A DNA stretch of 64,000 nucleotides from UBA4802 sp964509195. GTDB taxonomy: Bacteria > Spirochaetota > UBA4802 > UB4802. Where the stretch lies: positions 1 through 64,000 of the forward strand of contig CAZDWJ010000004.1 of NCBI GenBank assembly GCA_964509195.1, written 5' to 3'. This document shows positions 42,367-50,976 of the stretch, piece by piece; the stretch's first letter is position 1, and every line of letters starts with the position of its first letter. Both the position numbers and the translations under genes were made by a program. The notes beneath the pieces are model-generated. The model was not told the origin of the DNA. It searched no databases and saw only the letters and a program-made list of their open reading frames with translations.

Positions 42367-43369
42367 CCAGATGAACGGTGCCGAGAAGGCTGCAGCGTTA
42401 TTAGTGGCGCTTGGCCCTGAGGTTGCATCAGAAATAATGAAATTTCTTGATGAGGAGAGTGTTAACAAATTAGCAGCAGAAATTGCAAAGATAGATGTAC
42501 TTACACCCCATGAAAAGGAAGAACTGATTGGACAGTTTTTGCTGGAACTTCGTAAAACACGTGGAATTGCTTTTGGTGGGCACAATGTTGCAAAAGAGAT
42601 ATTATATGCAGCTTTTGGCGAAAATAAAGCAAAAGACATCCTTAAACGGCTCACCCATAAAGATCTTGAAAAAGGCTTTGGATTTTTAAATGACATTGAT
42701 GCTGAGTTAATCGTTACGTTTTTGCAGAATGAACATCCTCAGACTATTGCGGTAACACTTGCCTATATACCTGCGGCCAAAGCAGCCGAGGTCATAAAGC
42801 TTCTTTCAAAAGACATTGCCAAAGAAGTAACGCTGCGTATGGCAAAGATGGAGCGCACATCACCTGATGCCGTGCTTGAAATTTCCCGTGTGTTGCGTAA
42901 AAAATATGATGAGTACCGCTATCAGGGGCAATCAAGTTCAAAAGCAGGTGGCCTCAATGCACTCATTGATATCATGGCACATTTGAGTGGGGAGCAGGAA
43001 AAGCAGCTTATTGATTATTTTGAATCAACAATGCCGCAGATTGCTGATGAAATAAGGAGCCGCATCTTTACATTTGAAAACATTCTTACACTCACTAATA
43101 CTGAAATGCGCATACTCATTGATGAAATTAACAATGACTATATGATTGCAAAAGCCCTCAAAGGTGCGGGCGATGAAATTCGATTCAAGTTTTTTCGCAA
43201 TATGAGTAAAAACCGCGCAACTGACATCATGAACGAAATGGAAGCAATGGGCCCTGTGCGATTATCTGAAATACAGGAAGCGCGCGACAATATTGTCAGA
43301 GTAATGTGCCAGTTACATGACAATGGTGCCATTAGTCTCAGGAAAGAAAAAGAGAAATATATTGAATAA
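42353..43369 (+). CDS. fliG: Flagellar motor switch protein FliG
   Basis: 338 residues. N-terminal MNGAEKAAALLVALGPEVAS, middle domain with FLQNEHPQTIAVTLAYI (the EHPQ motif that contacts FliM), and C-terminal torque-generating helix region DEIRFKFFRNMSKNRATDIM with alternating charged residues that engage the stator. It starts with GTG at 42353 (overlapping rnfB) or ATG at 42371. Spirochaetes usually have two FliG paralogues; only one is visible here. No other flagellar genes are adjacent. Confidence 0.95.
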   Translation: MKPIDQMNGAEKAAALLVALGPEVASEIMKFLDEESVNKLAAEIAKIDVLTPHEKEELIGQFLLELRKTRGIAFGGHNVAKEILYAAFGENKAKDILKRLTHKDLEKGFGFLNDIDAELIVTFLQNEHPQTIAVTLAYIPAAKAAEVIKLLSKDIAKEVTLRMAKMERTSPDAVLEISRVLRKKYDEYRYQGQSSSKAGGLNALIDIMAHLSGEQEKQLIDYFESTMPQIADEIRSRIFTFENILTLTNTEMRILIDEINNDYMIAKALKGAGDEIRFKFFRNMSKNRATDIMNEMEAMGPVRLSEIQEARDNIVRVMCQLHDNGAISLRKEKEKYIE

Positions 43370-44195
43370 AAAGGAAATCCTTTTACGCCTACAAGAACAG
43401 GGGCTATCGCCCAATAAAGCGTATGGGCAGCATTTTTTAGTTACGGAAAAATATATTGAGGCGATAGTTACCGCAATCAATCCACAGCCACACGATGTAA
43501 TACTTGAAATAGGCCCTGGTACGGGCATTCTCACTGTTCCCCTGACCGAGCGTGTGAAAAGAATTATTGCTGTTGAGATAGATGCTGGCTTTGTACGCGT
43601 GCTGAAAGAAAGATTTGCAGAAGCACATGTAACTATTGTACACGACGATTTTTTAAAATTGCATCCGGCGGAAGAATGTACTAAAGTGGTGGGAAATCTT
43701 CCCTACAATGTAGCATCGCAGATTATTTTTAAAGTGGCAAAATACTATACGGTTTCACAATGTTTTTTCCTTATACAGAGAGAGATGGCAGATCGTTTGA
43801 TTGCAATACCTAAAAGCAAAAGTTATTCAGCTTTTACCGTTGGAATTCAACTATACTTTGATGTGCACAAACTTTTTGATATTCCACCAAATGCGTTTTA
43901 TCCACCGCCCAAGGTGCACTCTACTTTTGTACAACTGACACGAAAAAAAGAATTGCCCCTCACAGATAGCCAGATAGCATTATTTGAACAGCTTGTTGCA
44001 AGTGCATTCTGGGCACGCCGAAAGATGCTAAAAACAGCACTGAAACGCTCACCCTACATTAACTATGATGAGTCATTCATAGCACAGGCATTTGAAGCGT
44101 TAGGTTATGACGAAAAAGTACGTGGCGAGGAGCTTTCACTTGACGATTTTATTGCGCTGACAAAATACTGCCACCAGCAACAGTTTAAGGATTAG
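43362..44195 (+). CDS. rsmA: 16S rRNA (adenine1518/1519-N6) dimethyltransferase
   Basis: About 277 residues. KsgA motifs: KAYGQHFLVTEKYI near the start, motif I ILEIGPGTGILTVPL, DFLKLH, the target-base pocket VVGNLPYNVASQII, and FYPPPKVHSTFV. It dimethylates two adjacent adenines in the 3' end of 16S rRNA. The family N-terminus fits a TTG start at 43362 that overlaps the fliG stop; the frame is open further upstream. Downstream gene starts four bases later, so fliG-rsmA-radical SAM form one transcript. Confidence 0.93.
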   Translation: MNKKEILLRLQEQGLSPNKAYGQHFLVTEKYIEAIVTAINPQPHDVILEIGPGTGILTVPLTERVKRIIAVEIDAGFVRVLKERFAEAHVTIVHDDFLKLHPAEECTKVVGNLPYNVASQIIFKVAKYYTVSQCFFLIQREMADRLIAIPKSKSYSAFTVGIQLYFDVHKLFDIPPNAFYPPPKVHSTFVQLTRKKELPLTDSQIALFEQLVASAFWARRKMLKTALKRSPYINYDESFIAQAFEALGYDEKVRGEELSLDDFIALTKYCHQQQFKD

Positions 44196-44198
44196 CAC

Positions 44199-46634
44199 AT
44201 GGCAATTGATAAAGAACATATATTCAAGCTTGTTAGTCAGGTTGCAAAGCCTGCACGGTATGTAGGAGGAGAGTGGAATGCTATTGTAAAGCCTGATGTA
44301 GCGGTACGAGTTGGACTATGCTTTCCCGATCTTTATGAGGTGGGAATGTCTAATAACGGCATTCAGATTTTATACAGTGCAGTCAATAGCATCCCTGATG
44401 CAGCATGTGAACGCGTGTTTGCAGTAGAGCGCGATTTTGAAAAGGTCTTAAAAGACTCGCATACACCGCTGTATACACTTGAGACATATACGCCGTTAGC
44501 TGAGCTTGATATGCTTGGCTTTAATGCAGCGTGTGAGCTTTTGTATACCAACATATTACAGGTGCTGGATCTGGGAAATATTCCTTTTTTTGCAAAGGAC
44601 AGGGGCCCTAATTACCCGTTAATACTCATAGGCGGAGAGGCAGCAAGCAACCCGGCACCTCTTCTGGCATTTGCTGATGCAGTCTTTGCCGGTGATGGTG
44701 AAGAAGCAATAATTGAAATTGTTAAAATACTCATTGAGAAAAAGCAAAAGCAGCTAACAAAGGATGAAGTGTTAACACGCCTTGCGATGATAGAAGGAGT
44801 GCTATGCAGCCGCGATGTTACATTGACATACAATGGCGAGAGGTTAACTGATGTCAAGGCACCGGTGGTGTATAAAAGGACAGCCCGCAACTTTTTTGCT
44901 TTTGAAGCTAAACGACCAGTGGTGCCATCCATACGCAGTGTTCAGGACAGAGTATCCATACAGCTTGACCGTGGTTGCAAGAATTTATGCAAATTCTGCC
45001 ATGCAGGATACTGGGAGTTACCTTACCGCAAAGTACAATCGCAACAGATTGCTGATGCAATTCTCCAAACAGTGCAGCACACAGGCTTTGGCGATGTATC
45101 GTTGCATTCACTGAGCGTGGGCGATTATTCAGATATTATTAATCTTTTAAACGTCATCGTACCGCTACTTGTAGAGCAGGGTGTGACAATATCGCTACCT
45201 TCACTACGGGTAGATATGCAAACGCTTGAAATCATAGAATCGATATCTGATTTAAAAAAGACGTCGCTGACATTTGCTATTGAGTCTGCATCTGATACGC
45301 TGCGCTATCGTGCGTATAAGCGACTTGCTATCGACGAAATAATGAATATTTTAAAAGTGCTTTCGCAAAGAGGATGGCAGCGAATAAAACTTTATTTTAT
45401 GATTGGACTGCCCGGCTGTGATGAAGTTGATGAAGCGGGGGATATCATTGCATTTATGAAACAAGCGTGTGCTATCGATAAAAGAATGCAATACAATGTT
45501 ACTATCTCCCCGTTTGTGCCAAAACCGCATACGCCTTTCCAGTATGAAAAACAACAGGATGAAATCTACTGCCTTGACGTAATACAGAAAATAAAACGCA
45601 ATGTGCCAAAATCAGTGTTTATCAAAAATCACGATGTCTATTTGTCGCTAATTGAAGGCGTGCTGGCACGGGGCGATAGTATGCTTTCGGATGCACTTGT
45701 TGCAGCATACAATGATGGAGCGCGTCTGGATTTATGGGGTGAACATTTTAATTTCAGCATATGGGACAGCGCATTGCAACGGACTCTTGGCAACTGGCGC
45801 AGATACTTACAAAAAAGATATTCACAGGAGCTATCGCCCTGGCATATAATTAAAACACACTATGATACTCTGATACAAAAAAAGATGAAATCTGGCTGGG
45901 ATGGTATAACGTTTCCTGCTGGTTTTAAAAAAAGTGTACTTGATAAAGAGGCATTAAAGAAAGCTTCGCAGGCATTTGAAAAAAGGTATAAAGCCAGTGC
46001 AGTGCTTCGTGTGAAGTATGCAAAAAAGAATAAGGCGCGCTTTATTGGGCATATTGATTGTATGGAAATTTTTAAACGTGCGTTACGTATGGCAGGAGTT
46101 CCGGTGGCATATACTCAAGGCTTTAACAAGCACGAGCGGCTAATAACCAGTACGGCGTTGCCACTTGGTTATGAGAGCCTTTGTGAGTTTATTGATGTTG
46201 ACTTGTATGAACACTGCAGTGAAAAAATGCTCAGTACATTAGGAAATTATTTTCCTGAAGGCTTTGAGATAATTTCCGCATACCATCATACACACACAAC
46301 GGTTGCTTTACAGTCAATTGCGCTTGCAAGGTATAGAGTACTGTTTAGCGATAACAAAGTATATACTACGTTTCTCACTCATTTGAAAAAAAGAACTGAT
46401 ATAGTAAAAAAAACAAAAAAAGGATTGAAGAATTTACACTTTGATGATGCTATCGTAGAGCATTCAATACTTAATGACAGTGTTGAATTTGTTCTACCGG
46501 TAGGTGAAGGGTCAATACGCCTTGATAGTGTAATTGCTCATTGGTGCGGGCTTGATCATCCACTTGCAGTGGTAACAATTGTGAAAACTGCAATGTATTA
46601 TCTTGATAATGGAAATATGGTAGAGTTTCAATAA
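44199..46634 (+). CDS. Radical SAM protein fused to DUF2344 (TIGR03960/TIGR03936 type)
   Basis: 811 residues. N-terminal B12-binding-like region (FPDLYEVGMSNNGIQILYSA), radical SAM domain with QLDRGCKNLCKFCHAGYWEL (CxxxCxxC) at ~residue 255-270, and from ~600 the DUF2344 domain (RVKYAKKNKARFIGHIDCME, GVPVAYTQGFNKHERL, STALPLGYESLCEFIDV). This fused family is widespread in anaerobes and often lies near RNA-processing genes; the reaction is unknown. AAGGA precedes the ATG. Co-transcribed with rsmA. Confidence 0.9.
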   Translation: MAIDKEHIFKLVSQVAKPARYVGGEWNAIVKPDVAVRVGLCFPDLYEVGMSNNGIQILYSAVNSIPDAACERVFAVERDFEKVLKDSHTPLYTLETYTPLAELDMLGFNAACELLYTNILQVLDLGNIPFFAKDRGPNYPLILIGGEAASNPAPLLAFADAVFAGDGEEAIIEIVKILIEKKQKQLTKDEVLTRLAMIEGVLCSRDVTLTYNGERLTDVKAPVVYKRTARNFFAFEAKRPVVPSIRSVQDRVSIQLDRGCKNLCKFCHAGYWELPYRKVQSQQIADAILQTVQHTGFGDVSLHSLSVGDYSDIINLLNVIVPLLVEQGVTISLPSLRVDMQTLEIIESISDLKKTSLTFAIESASDTLRYRAYKRLAIDEIMNILKVLSQRGWQRIKLYFMIGLPGCDEVDEAGDIIAFMKQACAIDKRMQYNVTISPFVPKPHTPFQYEKQQDEIYCLDVIQKIKRNVPKSVFIKNHDVYLSLIEGVLARGDSMLSDALVAAYNDGARLDLWGEHFNFSIWDSALQRTLGNWRRYLQKRYSQELSPWHIIKTHYDTLIQKKMKSGWDGITFPAGFKKSVLDKEALKKASQAFEKRYKASAVLRVKYAKKNKARFIGHIDCMEIFKRALRMAGVPVAYTQGFNKHERLITSTALPLGYESLCEFIDVDLYEHCSEKMLSTLGNYFPEGFEIISAYHHTHTTVALQSIALARYRVLFSDNKVYTTFLTHLKKRTDIVKKTKKGLKNLHFDDAIVEHSILNDSVEFVLPVGEGSIRLDSVIAHWCGLDHPLAVVTIVKTAMYYLDNGNMVEFQ

Positions 46635-46679
46635 TACTACACTTTTTGTTATTTATAAATTATGGTGTGATTATAAGGT

Positions 46680-46755
46680 AGCCCTGCAGGGATGTAGGGC
46701 GAATAGGATGCGGGCGATCCTTCGACAGGCTCAGGACAGGTGACCTGAACGGATG
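46680..46755. repeat. Dispersed repeat with TTCGACAGGCTCAGG core
   Basis: GATCCTTCGACAGGCTCAGG followed by ACAGGTGACCTGAACGGATG, preceded by a small palindrome GCCCTGCAGGG. This word is one of the most widespread repeat families in bacterial draft genomes and yields the recurrent peptide PEPVEGS when read in the complementary frame. It is GC-rich compared with the surroundings. It sits between the radical SAM gene and an SDR gene. Confidence 0.75.
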
Positions 46756-46921
46756 CTTTTCCGCAGACCGCAGTGGAAGGATTACTATATGTTTGAGGTA
46801 AAAGGCGTTTTTCTTTGGCACTTTCTTTTGTCACCAAACAAAACAAAGTGTAAAAATTGAAGTATTTCTAATTGCAAATTAAGAAAAAATATTAACAATT
46901 CAATCTCAGAAGGAGGAGTTT

Positions 46922-47686
46922 ATGAGTTCGCTTTCATACAATTTAGAAGGAAAAGTTGCGATAGTTACCGGCGGTACGCGTGGCATTGGGCTTGCAATCG
47001 CTCAGGAGTTGCTTAAGCAAAATGCAAAGGTTGTTATCTGCGCACGCAAGCAGGAAGGGCTTGATAAAGCAAAAGAAATTCTTAAGGCGGATAGTAATCT
47101 TTTGACCTGTGTAGCACATATTGCAAAAGAAGAGGACGTCACTGCACTTGTTGATACAACGGTAAAAGCATTTGCAAAGATTGATATTTTAATCAACAAT
47201 GTGGGAATGAACCTGCCAACAGGAAGCCTTGTTGATGTTGAGCTATCAGCCTGGCAAAAGATAATTGATTCAAATCTTACCGGCACATTCCTGGTATCAA
47301 AGAAAGTTGGCGCAATAATGCGCCAGCAGAAAAGCGGTAAAATTGTTAGTATATCATCAATTGCAGGTAGACTTGCTTCGCCAGGAATGAATGTGTATGG
47401 CATAGCAAAAGCCGGCATTGAAATGATGACAAAGAATTTAGCGCTTGAGCTTGCACCATTCAATGTGCAGGTAAATGCAGTAGCACCGGGGATGGTGCGC
47501 ACTGATTTTAGCAAGCCATTCTGGTCAAATGATGCCATCCACGATATGATTGTAAAAAATATCCCAATGGGGAGAATTGCCGAAATTGACGAAGTGGTGC
47601 ATCCGGTTCTTTTCTTTGCATCTGATGGTGCACGCTATATCACCGGGCAAACGCTTGTCATTGATGGTGGTGCTTCGATAGTATAA
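46922..47686 (+). CDS. Short-chain dehydrogenase/reductase (FabG-like)
   Basis: 254 residues. Classical SDR: cofactor motif KVAIVTGGTRGIGLAIAQEL, INNVGMNLPTG, SSIAGRLASPGMNVYGIAKA with the catalytic Ser-Tyr-Lys, NAVAPGMVRTDF, and DGARYITGQTLVIDGGASIV. Oxidises or reduces an alcohol/ketone with NAD(P)H; the substrate is not evident. A strong AAGGAGGAG precedes the ATG. The stop abuts the stop of the convergent radical SAM gene with no gap. Confidence 0.92.
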   Translation: MSSLSYNLEGKVAIVTGGTRGIGLAIAQELLKQNAKVVICARKQEGLDKAKEILKADSNLLTCVAHIAKEEDVTALVDTTVKAFAKIDILINNVGMNLPTGSLVDVELSAWQKIIDSNLTGTFLVSKKVGAIMRQQKSGKIVSISSIAGRLASPGMNVYGIAKAGIEMMTKNLALELAPFNVQVNAVAPGMVRTDFSKPFWSNDAIHDMIVKNIPMGRIAEIDEVVHPVLFFASDGARYITGQTLVIDGGASIV

Positions 47687-49348
47687 TCACTTTATCAATA
47701 CTATTTCTCTATTAAGCTTTATTGCATAACGGTGATTATCCATACGCCACTGCATAAATGTGTCACTTTCAGCAATAAAGATCTGTGATCGCTGCATTTG
47801 GCTTACTGGTATTATTTTTTTATTAAGCGATAGTTCCTGTTTAGATACCCTATTCTGCTGAATAATCATTTCCTTAACAGTGTTTGGGTTGCCTTTGCTA
47901 CGTATGAAAGGGGGCACCCATTTGTTATGTGATTTAACAAACCAGTCCCACCGCAGACAATCGATAGCCACCTGTTCATATTCAGGATAGTGCGTTTTAA
48001 AAAATTCAAGCAACATTCTTGCAATGGATTCCCAGTCTTTTGCATATAATGTAAAGTTATGTGCATGAAAAAAATTGGCAATATCGGTATAGATATCAAA
48101 CAGATTGTCTTTTGCGATAAAGCTTGATAGCATCAACGATGTTGTTTTAAAATGGTGATTATACAAACTATCGACAATGCGTTCTATACGATGAAGTTGT
48201 TGCATCTGTTCACGTGAGAGCCATGTATTTTTCATCACCGTATAGGGAGGATCGTTTTCATGCTCAATACCATACTCACGTTTTTTTGTATCAATGTCTG
48301 TTCCAGGCAAAATCTTTAGAAATCCCATCTGAAAGTAGTGTGGTAGTAACCCGATAATTGCATTGAAACTTTCTTTAGTTCCTTTCATATCTTCGTATGG
48401 CAGGCCACATATCATATCAAGATGAATATGAATATTTTTTAGATCCAGTAGTTTTTTAATATTTGTTTTTGCTTTTTCCCAGTGCATCTTTCGATTAATT
48501 GCATCCAGGGTTTTGGCTTGTACTGATTGAATTCCAATTTCAAACTGAAAGTAATGTGGTGGTGCTTCTTTCAGAATGTAAAAATCTTCATCATACAACA
48601 GGTCAGGATGTATCTCAAAATGAAATTGAGTATAGTTATTATTATGTTCAATCAAATATTGAAAGATTGCTCGTGAACGTGGTGGATTGCAGTTAAATGT
48701 CCTGTCAACAAATTTCACCATACGTACATTATGCTGCAAAATGAAATCAAGCTCATTATATACTTTCTGTATATCTTTAAACTGCAGCTTCTGGTCTTCG
48801 CGTGAAGATATGCAGTAGCTACATTGATAGGGACAGCCGCGGCTAGATTCATAGTATACGTAATGATTGCCCAGGTTTTTTAAATCGTCAGAAGAGTAGG
48901 GAAAAGGAATTTCATCAAAATGATAATTAGGTTGTTGAAGGATTTTTTCATTTATGCTGAAATGATTTTGAGCAAGGTATTCAAATGATTTTTCTCCGGG
49001 TCCCTGCACAATAGTTTCAATGAAAGGATACTTCTGTAGCCAGCTTTTGGCTGTATAGCTAGCTTCAGGTCCACCTAAGATTATTTTACACTGTGGAAGG
49101 TTGCTATGAATCAAAGGCAAAAGCTTTTTAACATACAGTGCATTCCATATATATACCGCTATACAACAGACATAAGGCTGTATATTCTGTATACTGTTCA
49201 GTGTTTCCGTTAGCTGATTGTTAATAGTTGTTTCAAGGATTACACAGTTATAATCAAATGATTGTAGTGTTTGCTTTAAATAGTAAAGTGATAAAGTGGA
49301 GTGAATAAATTTAGCATTAATTCCTAATAAGAGTACTTTGGGTTTCAT
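47687..49348 (-). CDS. B12-binding radical SAM protein (DUF4080 type)
   Basis: About 553 residues. N-terminal cobalamin-binding-like domain (MKPKVLLLGINAKFIHSTLS, IILGGPEASY), radical SAM domain with SSRGCPYQCSYCISSRED (CxxxCxxC), IQSVQAKTLDAINRKMHWEK, CGLPYEDMKGT, and a C-terminal DUF4080 domain. The start is set at ATG 49348 because the family begins MKxKVLLLGINAK; the longer frame reaches into a terminator hairpin. Reaction unknown; members probably act on lipids, tRNA or cofactors. Confidence 0.9.
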   Translation of the reverse strand: MKPKVLLLGINAKFIHSTLSLYYLKQTLQSFDYNCVILETTINNQLTETLNSIQNIQPYVCCIAVYIWNALYVKKLLPLIHSNLPQCKIILGGPEASYTAKSWLQKYPFIETIVQGPGEKSFEYLAQNHFSINEKILQQPNYHFDEIPFPYSSDDLKNLGNHYVYYESSRGCPYQCSYCISSREDQKLQFKDIQKVYNELDFILQHNVRMVKFVDRTFNCNPPRSRAIFQYLIEHNNNYTQFHFEIHPDLLYDEDFYILKEAPPHYFQFEIGIQSVQAKTLDAINRKMHWEKAKTNIKKLLDLKNIHIHLDMICGLPYEDMKGTKESFNAIIGLLPHYFQMGFLKILPGTDIDTKKREYGIEHENDPPYTVMKNTWLSREQMQQLHRIERIVDSLYNHHFKTTSLMLSSFIAKDNLFDIYTDIANFFHAHNFTLYAKDWESIARMLLEFFKTHYPEYEQVAIDCLRWDWFVKSHNKWVPPFIRSKGNPNTVKEMIIQQNRVSKQELSLNKKIIPVSQMQRSQIFIAESDTFMQWRMDNHRYAIKLNREIVLIK

Positions 49349-49365
49349 GAAGCAAAGTATATAAC

Positions 49366-49395
49366 AAAAGAGGGCTTTTGGCAAGCCCTCTTTTT
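49366..49395 (-). terminator. Terminator after the inositol-phosphate synthase gene
   Basis: AAAGAGGGCTT (49367-49377) pairs perfectly with AAGCCCTCTTT (49383-49393) around TTGGC, with A/T-tracts on both flanks. On the minus strand it follows the stop at 49405 and precedes the start of the next gene at 49348, so the two minus-strand genes are separately transcribed. Confidence 0.85.
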
Positions 49396-49404
49396 ATAGT
49401 TACA

Positions 49405-50724
49405 TCAGTCATATGTTTCGGAGCCTAAATAGGTGACCGGAGGTACATCCATAAGCCAGCGCAAGGTATTTTTTAACTTCATAAGCTGCACAAACAGGTC
49501 ATGAATTGGCTGTTCACCTGGTTCAAACATTGGGCTCTTCCAGTAAAATGACAACCATTCCTGAATACCATACATGGAAGCACGCTGTGCCAGGTCAAAG
49601 AATAGTACCAGGTCAAGCACAACTGGTGCAGCCAGTATTGAGTCACGGCACAGGAAATTGATTTTAATCTGCATTGGGTAATCTAACCAGCCACGTATGT
49701 CAATATTATCCCAGCTTTCCTTGTTGTCGCCACGGGGTGGATAATAGTTAATTCGTACTACGTGGTGATAGCCATCATACAGCGCTGGATATTCATCAGG
49801 CTGGAAGATGTTATCTAACACCGAAAGCTTACTAACTTCTTTTGTTTTGAATGATTCAGGATCATCAAGCACTTCGCCGTCACGATTACCTAAAATATTG
49901 GTTGAATACCACCCATCAACACCTATCATTCGGGCTTTCAATCCCGGAGCAATGATAGTTTTCATTAATGTTTGGCCTGTTTTGAAGTCTCTGCCGCCCA
50001 TTGGTACTTTGTTTTTTTCAGCTAACTGACGCAACGCTGGTATTTCATTACAAAGGTTTGGAGCACCGTTAGCAAACGGTATTCCTAAATCAAGAGCAGC
50101 GTATGCATATATCATACTTGGTGCAATATACTTATTGCTTTCTTTGAGAGCTTTCTCAAAGTTTTCGATTGAGTCGTGGACTCCTGGTTTCATTTCCTGG
50201 TAAATCTCAGTACTACCACACCATACCATAACCATGCGGGAAAGATTTTTTTCTTTTTTAAAATTGAGAATGTCTTCTTTTACCATCTGGGCTAAATCCC
50301 AGTAGCTGGGAGCTTTCTTAACCCACGTGCCATGGAGCTTTTTAACATAGTCATTGAAAAATACCGCTTTCCAAGGCTTTACCTGTGATAATTCGTCTTT
50401 AATAGGTTCAAGATCAGCCTTTTGCAAGACACCTGCCTTAGCTGCGGCGTCATAGCAGTTATCTTCAAAAATGTCCCAGCCGCCAAATTCCATATCTTTT
50501 AAATCAGCAAGTGGGACAAAATCCTTGATTTGCACATAGTGTGCATCATCACCTTTACCCAACCTGAGCTTGCCCATCATTGCAACGGAGCCTTTGGGAA
50601 GCTTTAACCCTTTGCGAATAAGCATCACACCTGCAATAAAAGTGGTGCTGACTGCACCAAGCCCGGGGATAAGCACCCCTAATTTACCTTCGGCTTTTTG
50701 AATTTCAGTATTTTTTAGTGTCAA
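49405..50724 (-). CDS. ino1: Myo-inositol-1-phosphate synthase
   Basis: It converts glucose-6-phosphate to inositol-1-phosphate with NAD. 439 residues. KLGVLIPGLGAVSTTFIAGV (NAD-binding GxGxxx), NGAPNLCNEIPALRQLAEK, VPMGGRDFKTGQTLMKTII, VDGWYSTNILGNRDGEVL, RINYYPPRGDNKESWDNIDI and KINFLCRDSILAAP are family blocks. It must start with TTG at 50724 (GAGG seven bases upstream), since no ATG or GTG lies before the conserved N-terminus. Product would feed inositol phospholipids or solutes such as di-myo-inositol phosphate. Monocistronic. Confidence 0.93.
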   Translation of the reverse strand: MTLKNTEIQKAEGKLGVLIPGLGAVSTTFIAGVMLIRKGLKLPKGSVAMMGKLRLGKGDDAHYVQIKDFVPLADLKDMEFGGWDIFEDNCYDAAAKAGVLQKADLEPIKDELSQVKPWKAVFFNDYVKKLHGTWVKKAPSYWDLAQMVKEDILNFKKEKNLSRMVMVWCGSTEIYQEMKPGVHDSIENFEKALKESNKYIAPSMIYAYAALDLGIPFANGAPNLCNEIPALRQLAEKNKVPMGGRDFKTGQTLMKTIIAPGLKARMIGVDGWYSTNILGNRDGEVLDDPESFKTKEVSKLSVLDNIFQPDEYPALYDGYHHVVRINYYPPRGDNKESWDNIDIRGWLDYPMQIKINFLCRDSILAAPVVLDLVLFFDLAQRASMYGIQEWLSFYWKSPMFEPGEQPIHDLFVQLMKLKNTLRWLMDVPPVTYLGSETYD

Positions 50725-50976
50725 GGTACGCCTCTCTTATCGTATTAAAAATTTATCTAAAAAAATTAATAGCCATTGTATGTAGTGTAAATAACAATAC
50801 ACTATTAATTTTTTCTCTTACAATGAGAATCCCTAAAGATAATAGTCAAGAAGATTATTAAAAAATTGCAATAGATTATTGCTACCTCTTTTACAATAAT
50901 CCCAGTTGGTTGGATATGTTTTTTTGTCATTAGATTGATACAATAAAAAAAGTCAATAGAAAAATGTAAATAATAA

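Noticed and set aside
46649..46846. Minus-strand ORF containing a PEPVEGS peptide
   Set aside because: This peptide is the translation of a widespread dispersed DNA repeat, not a protein motif.
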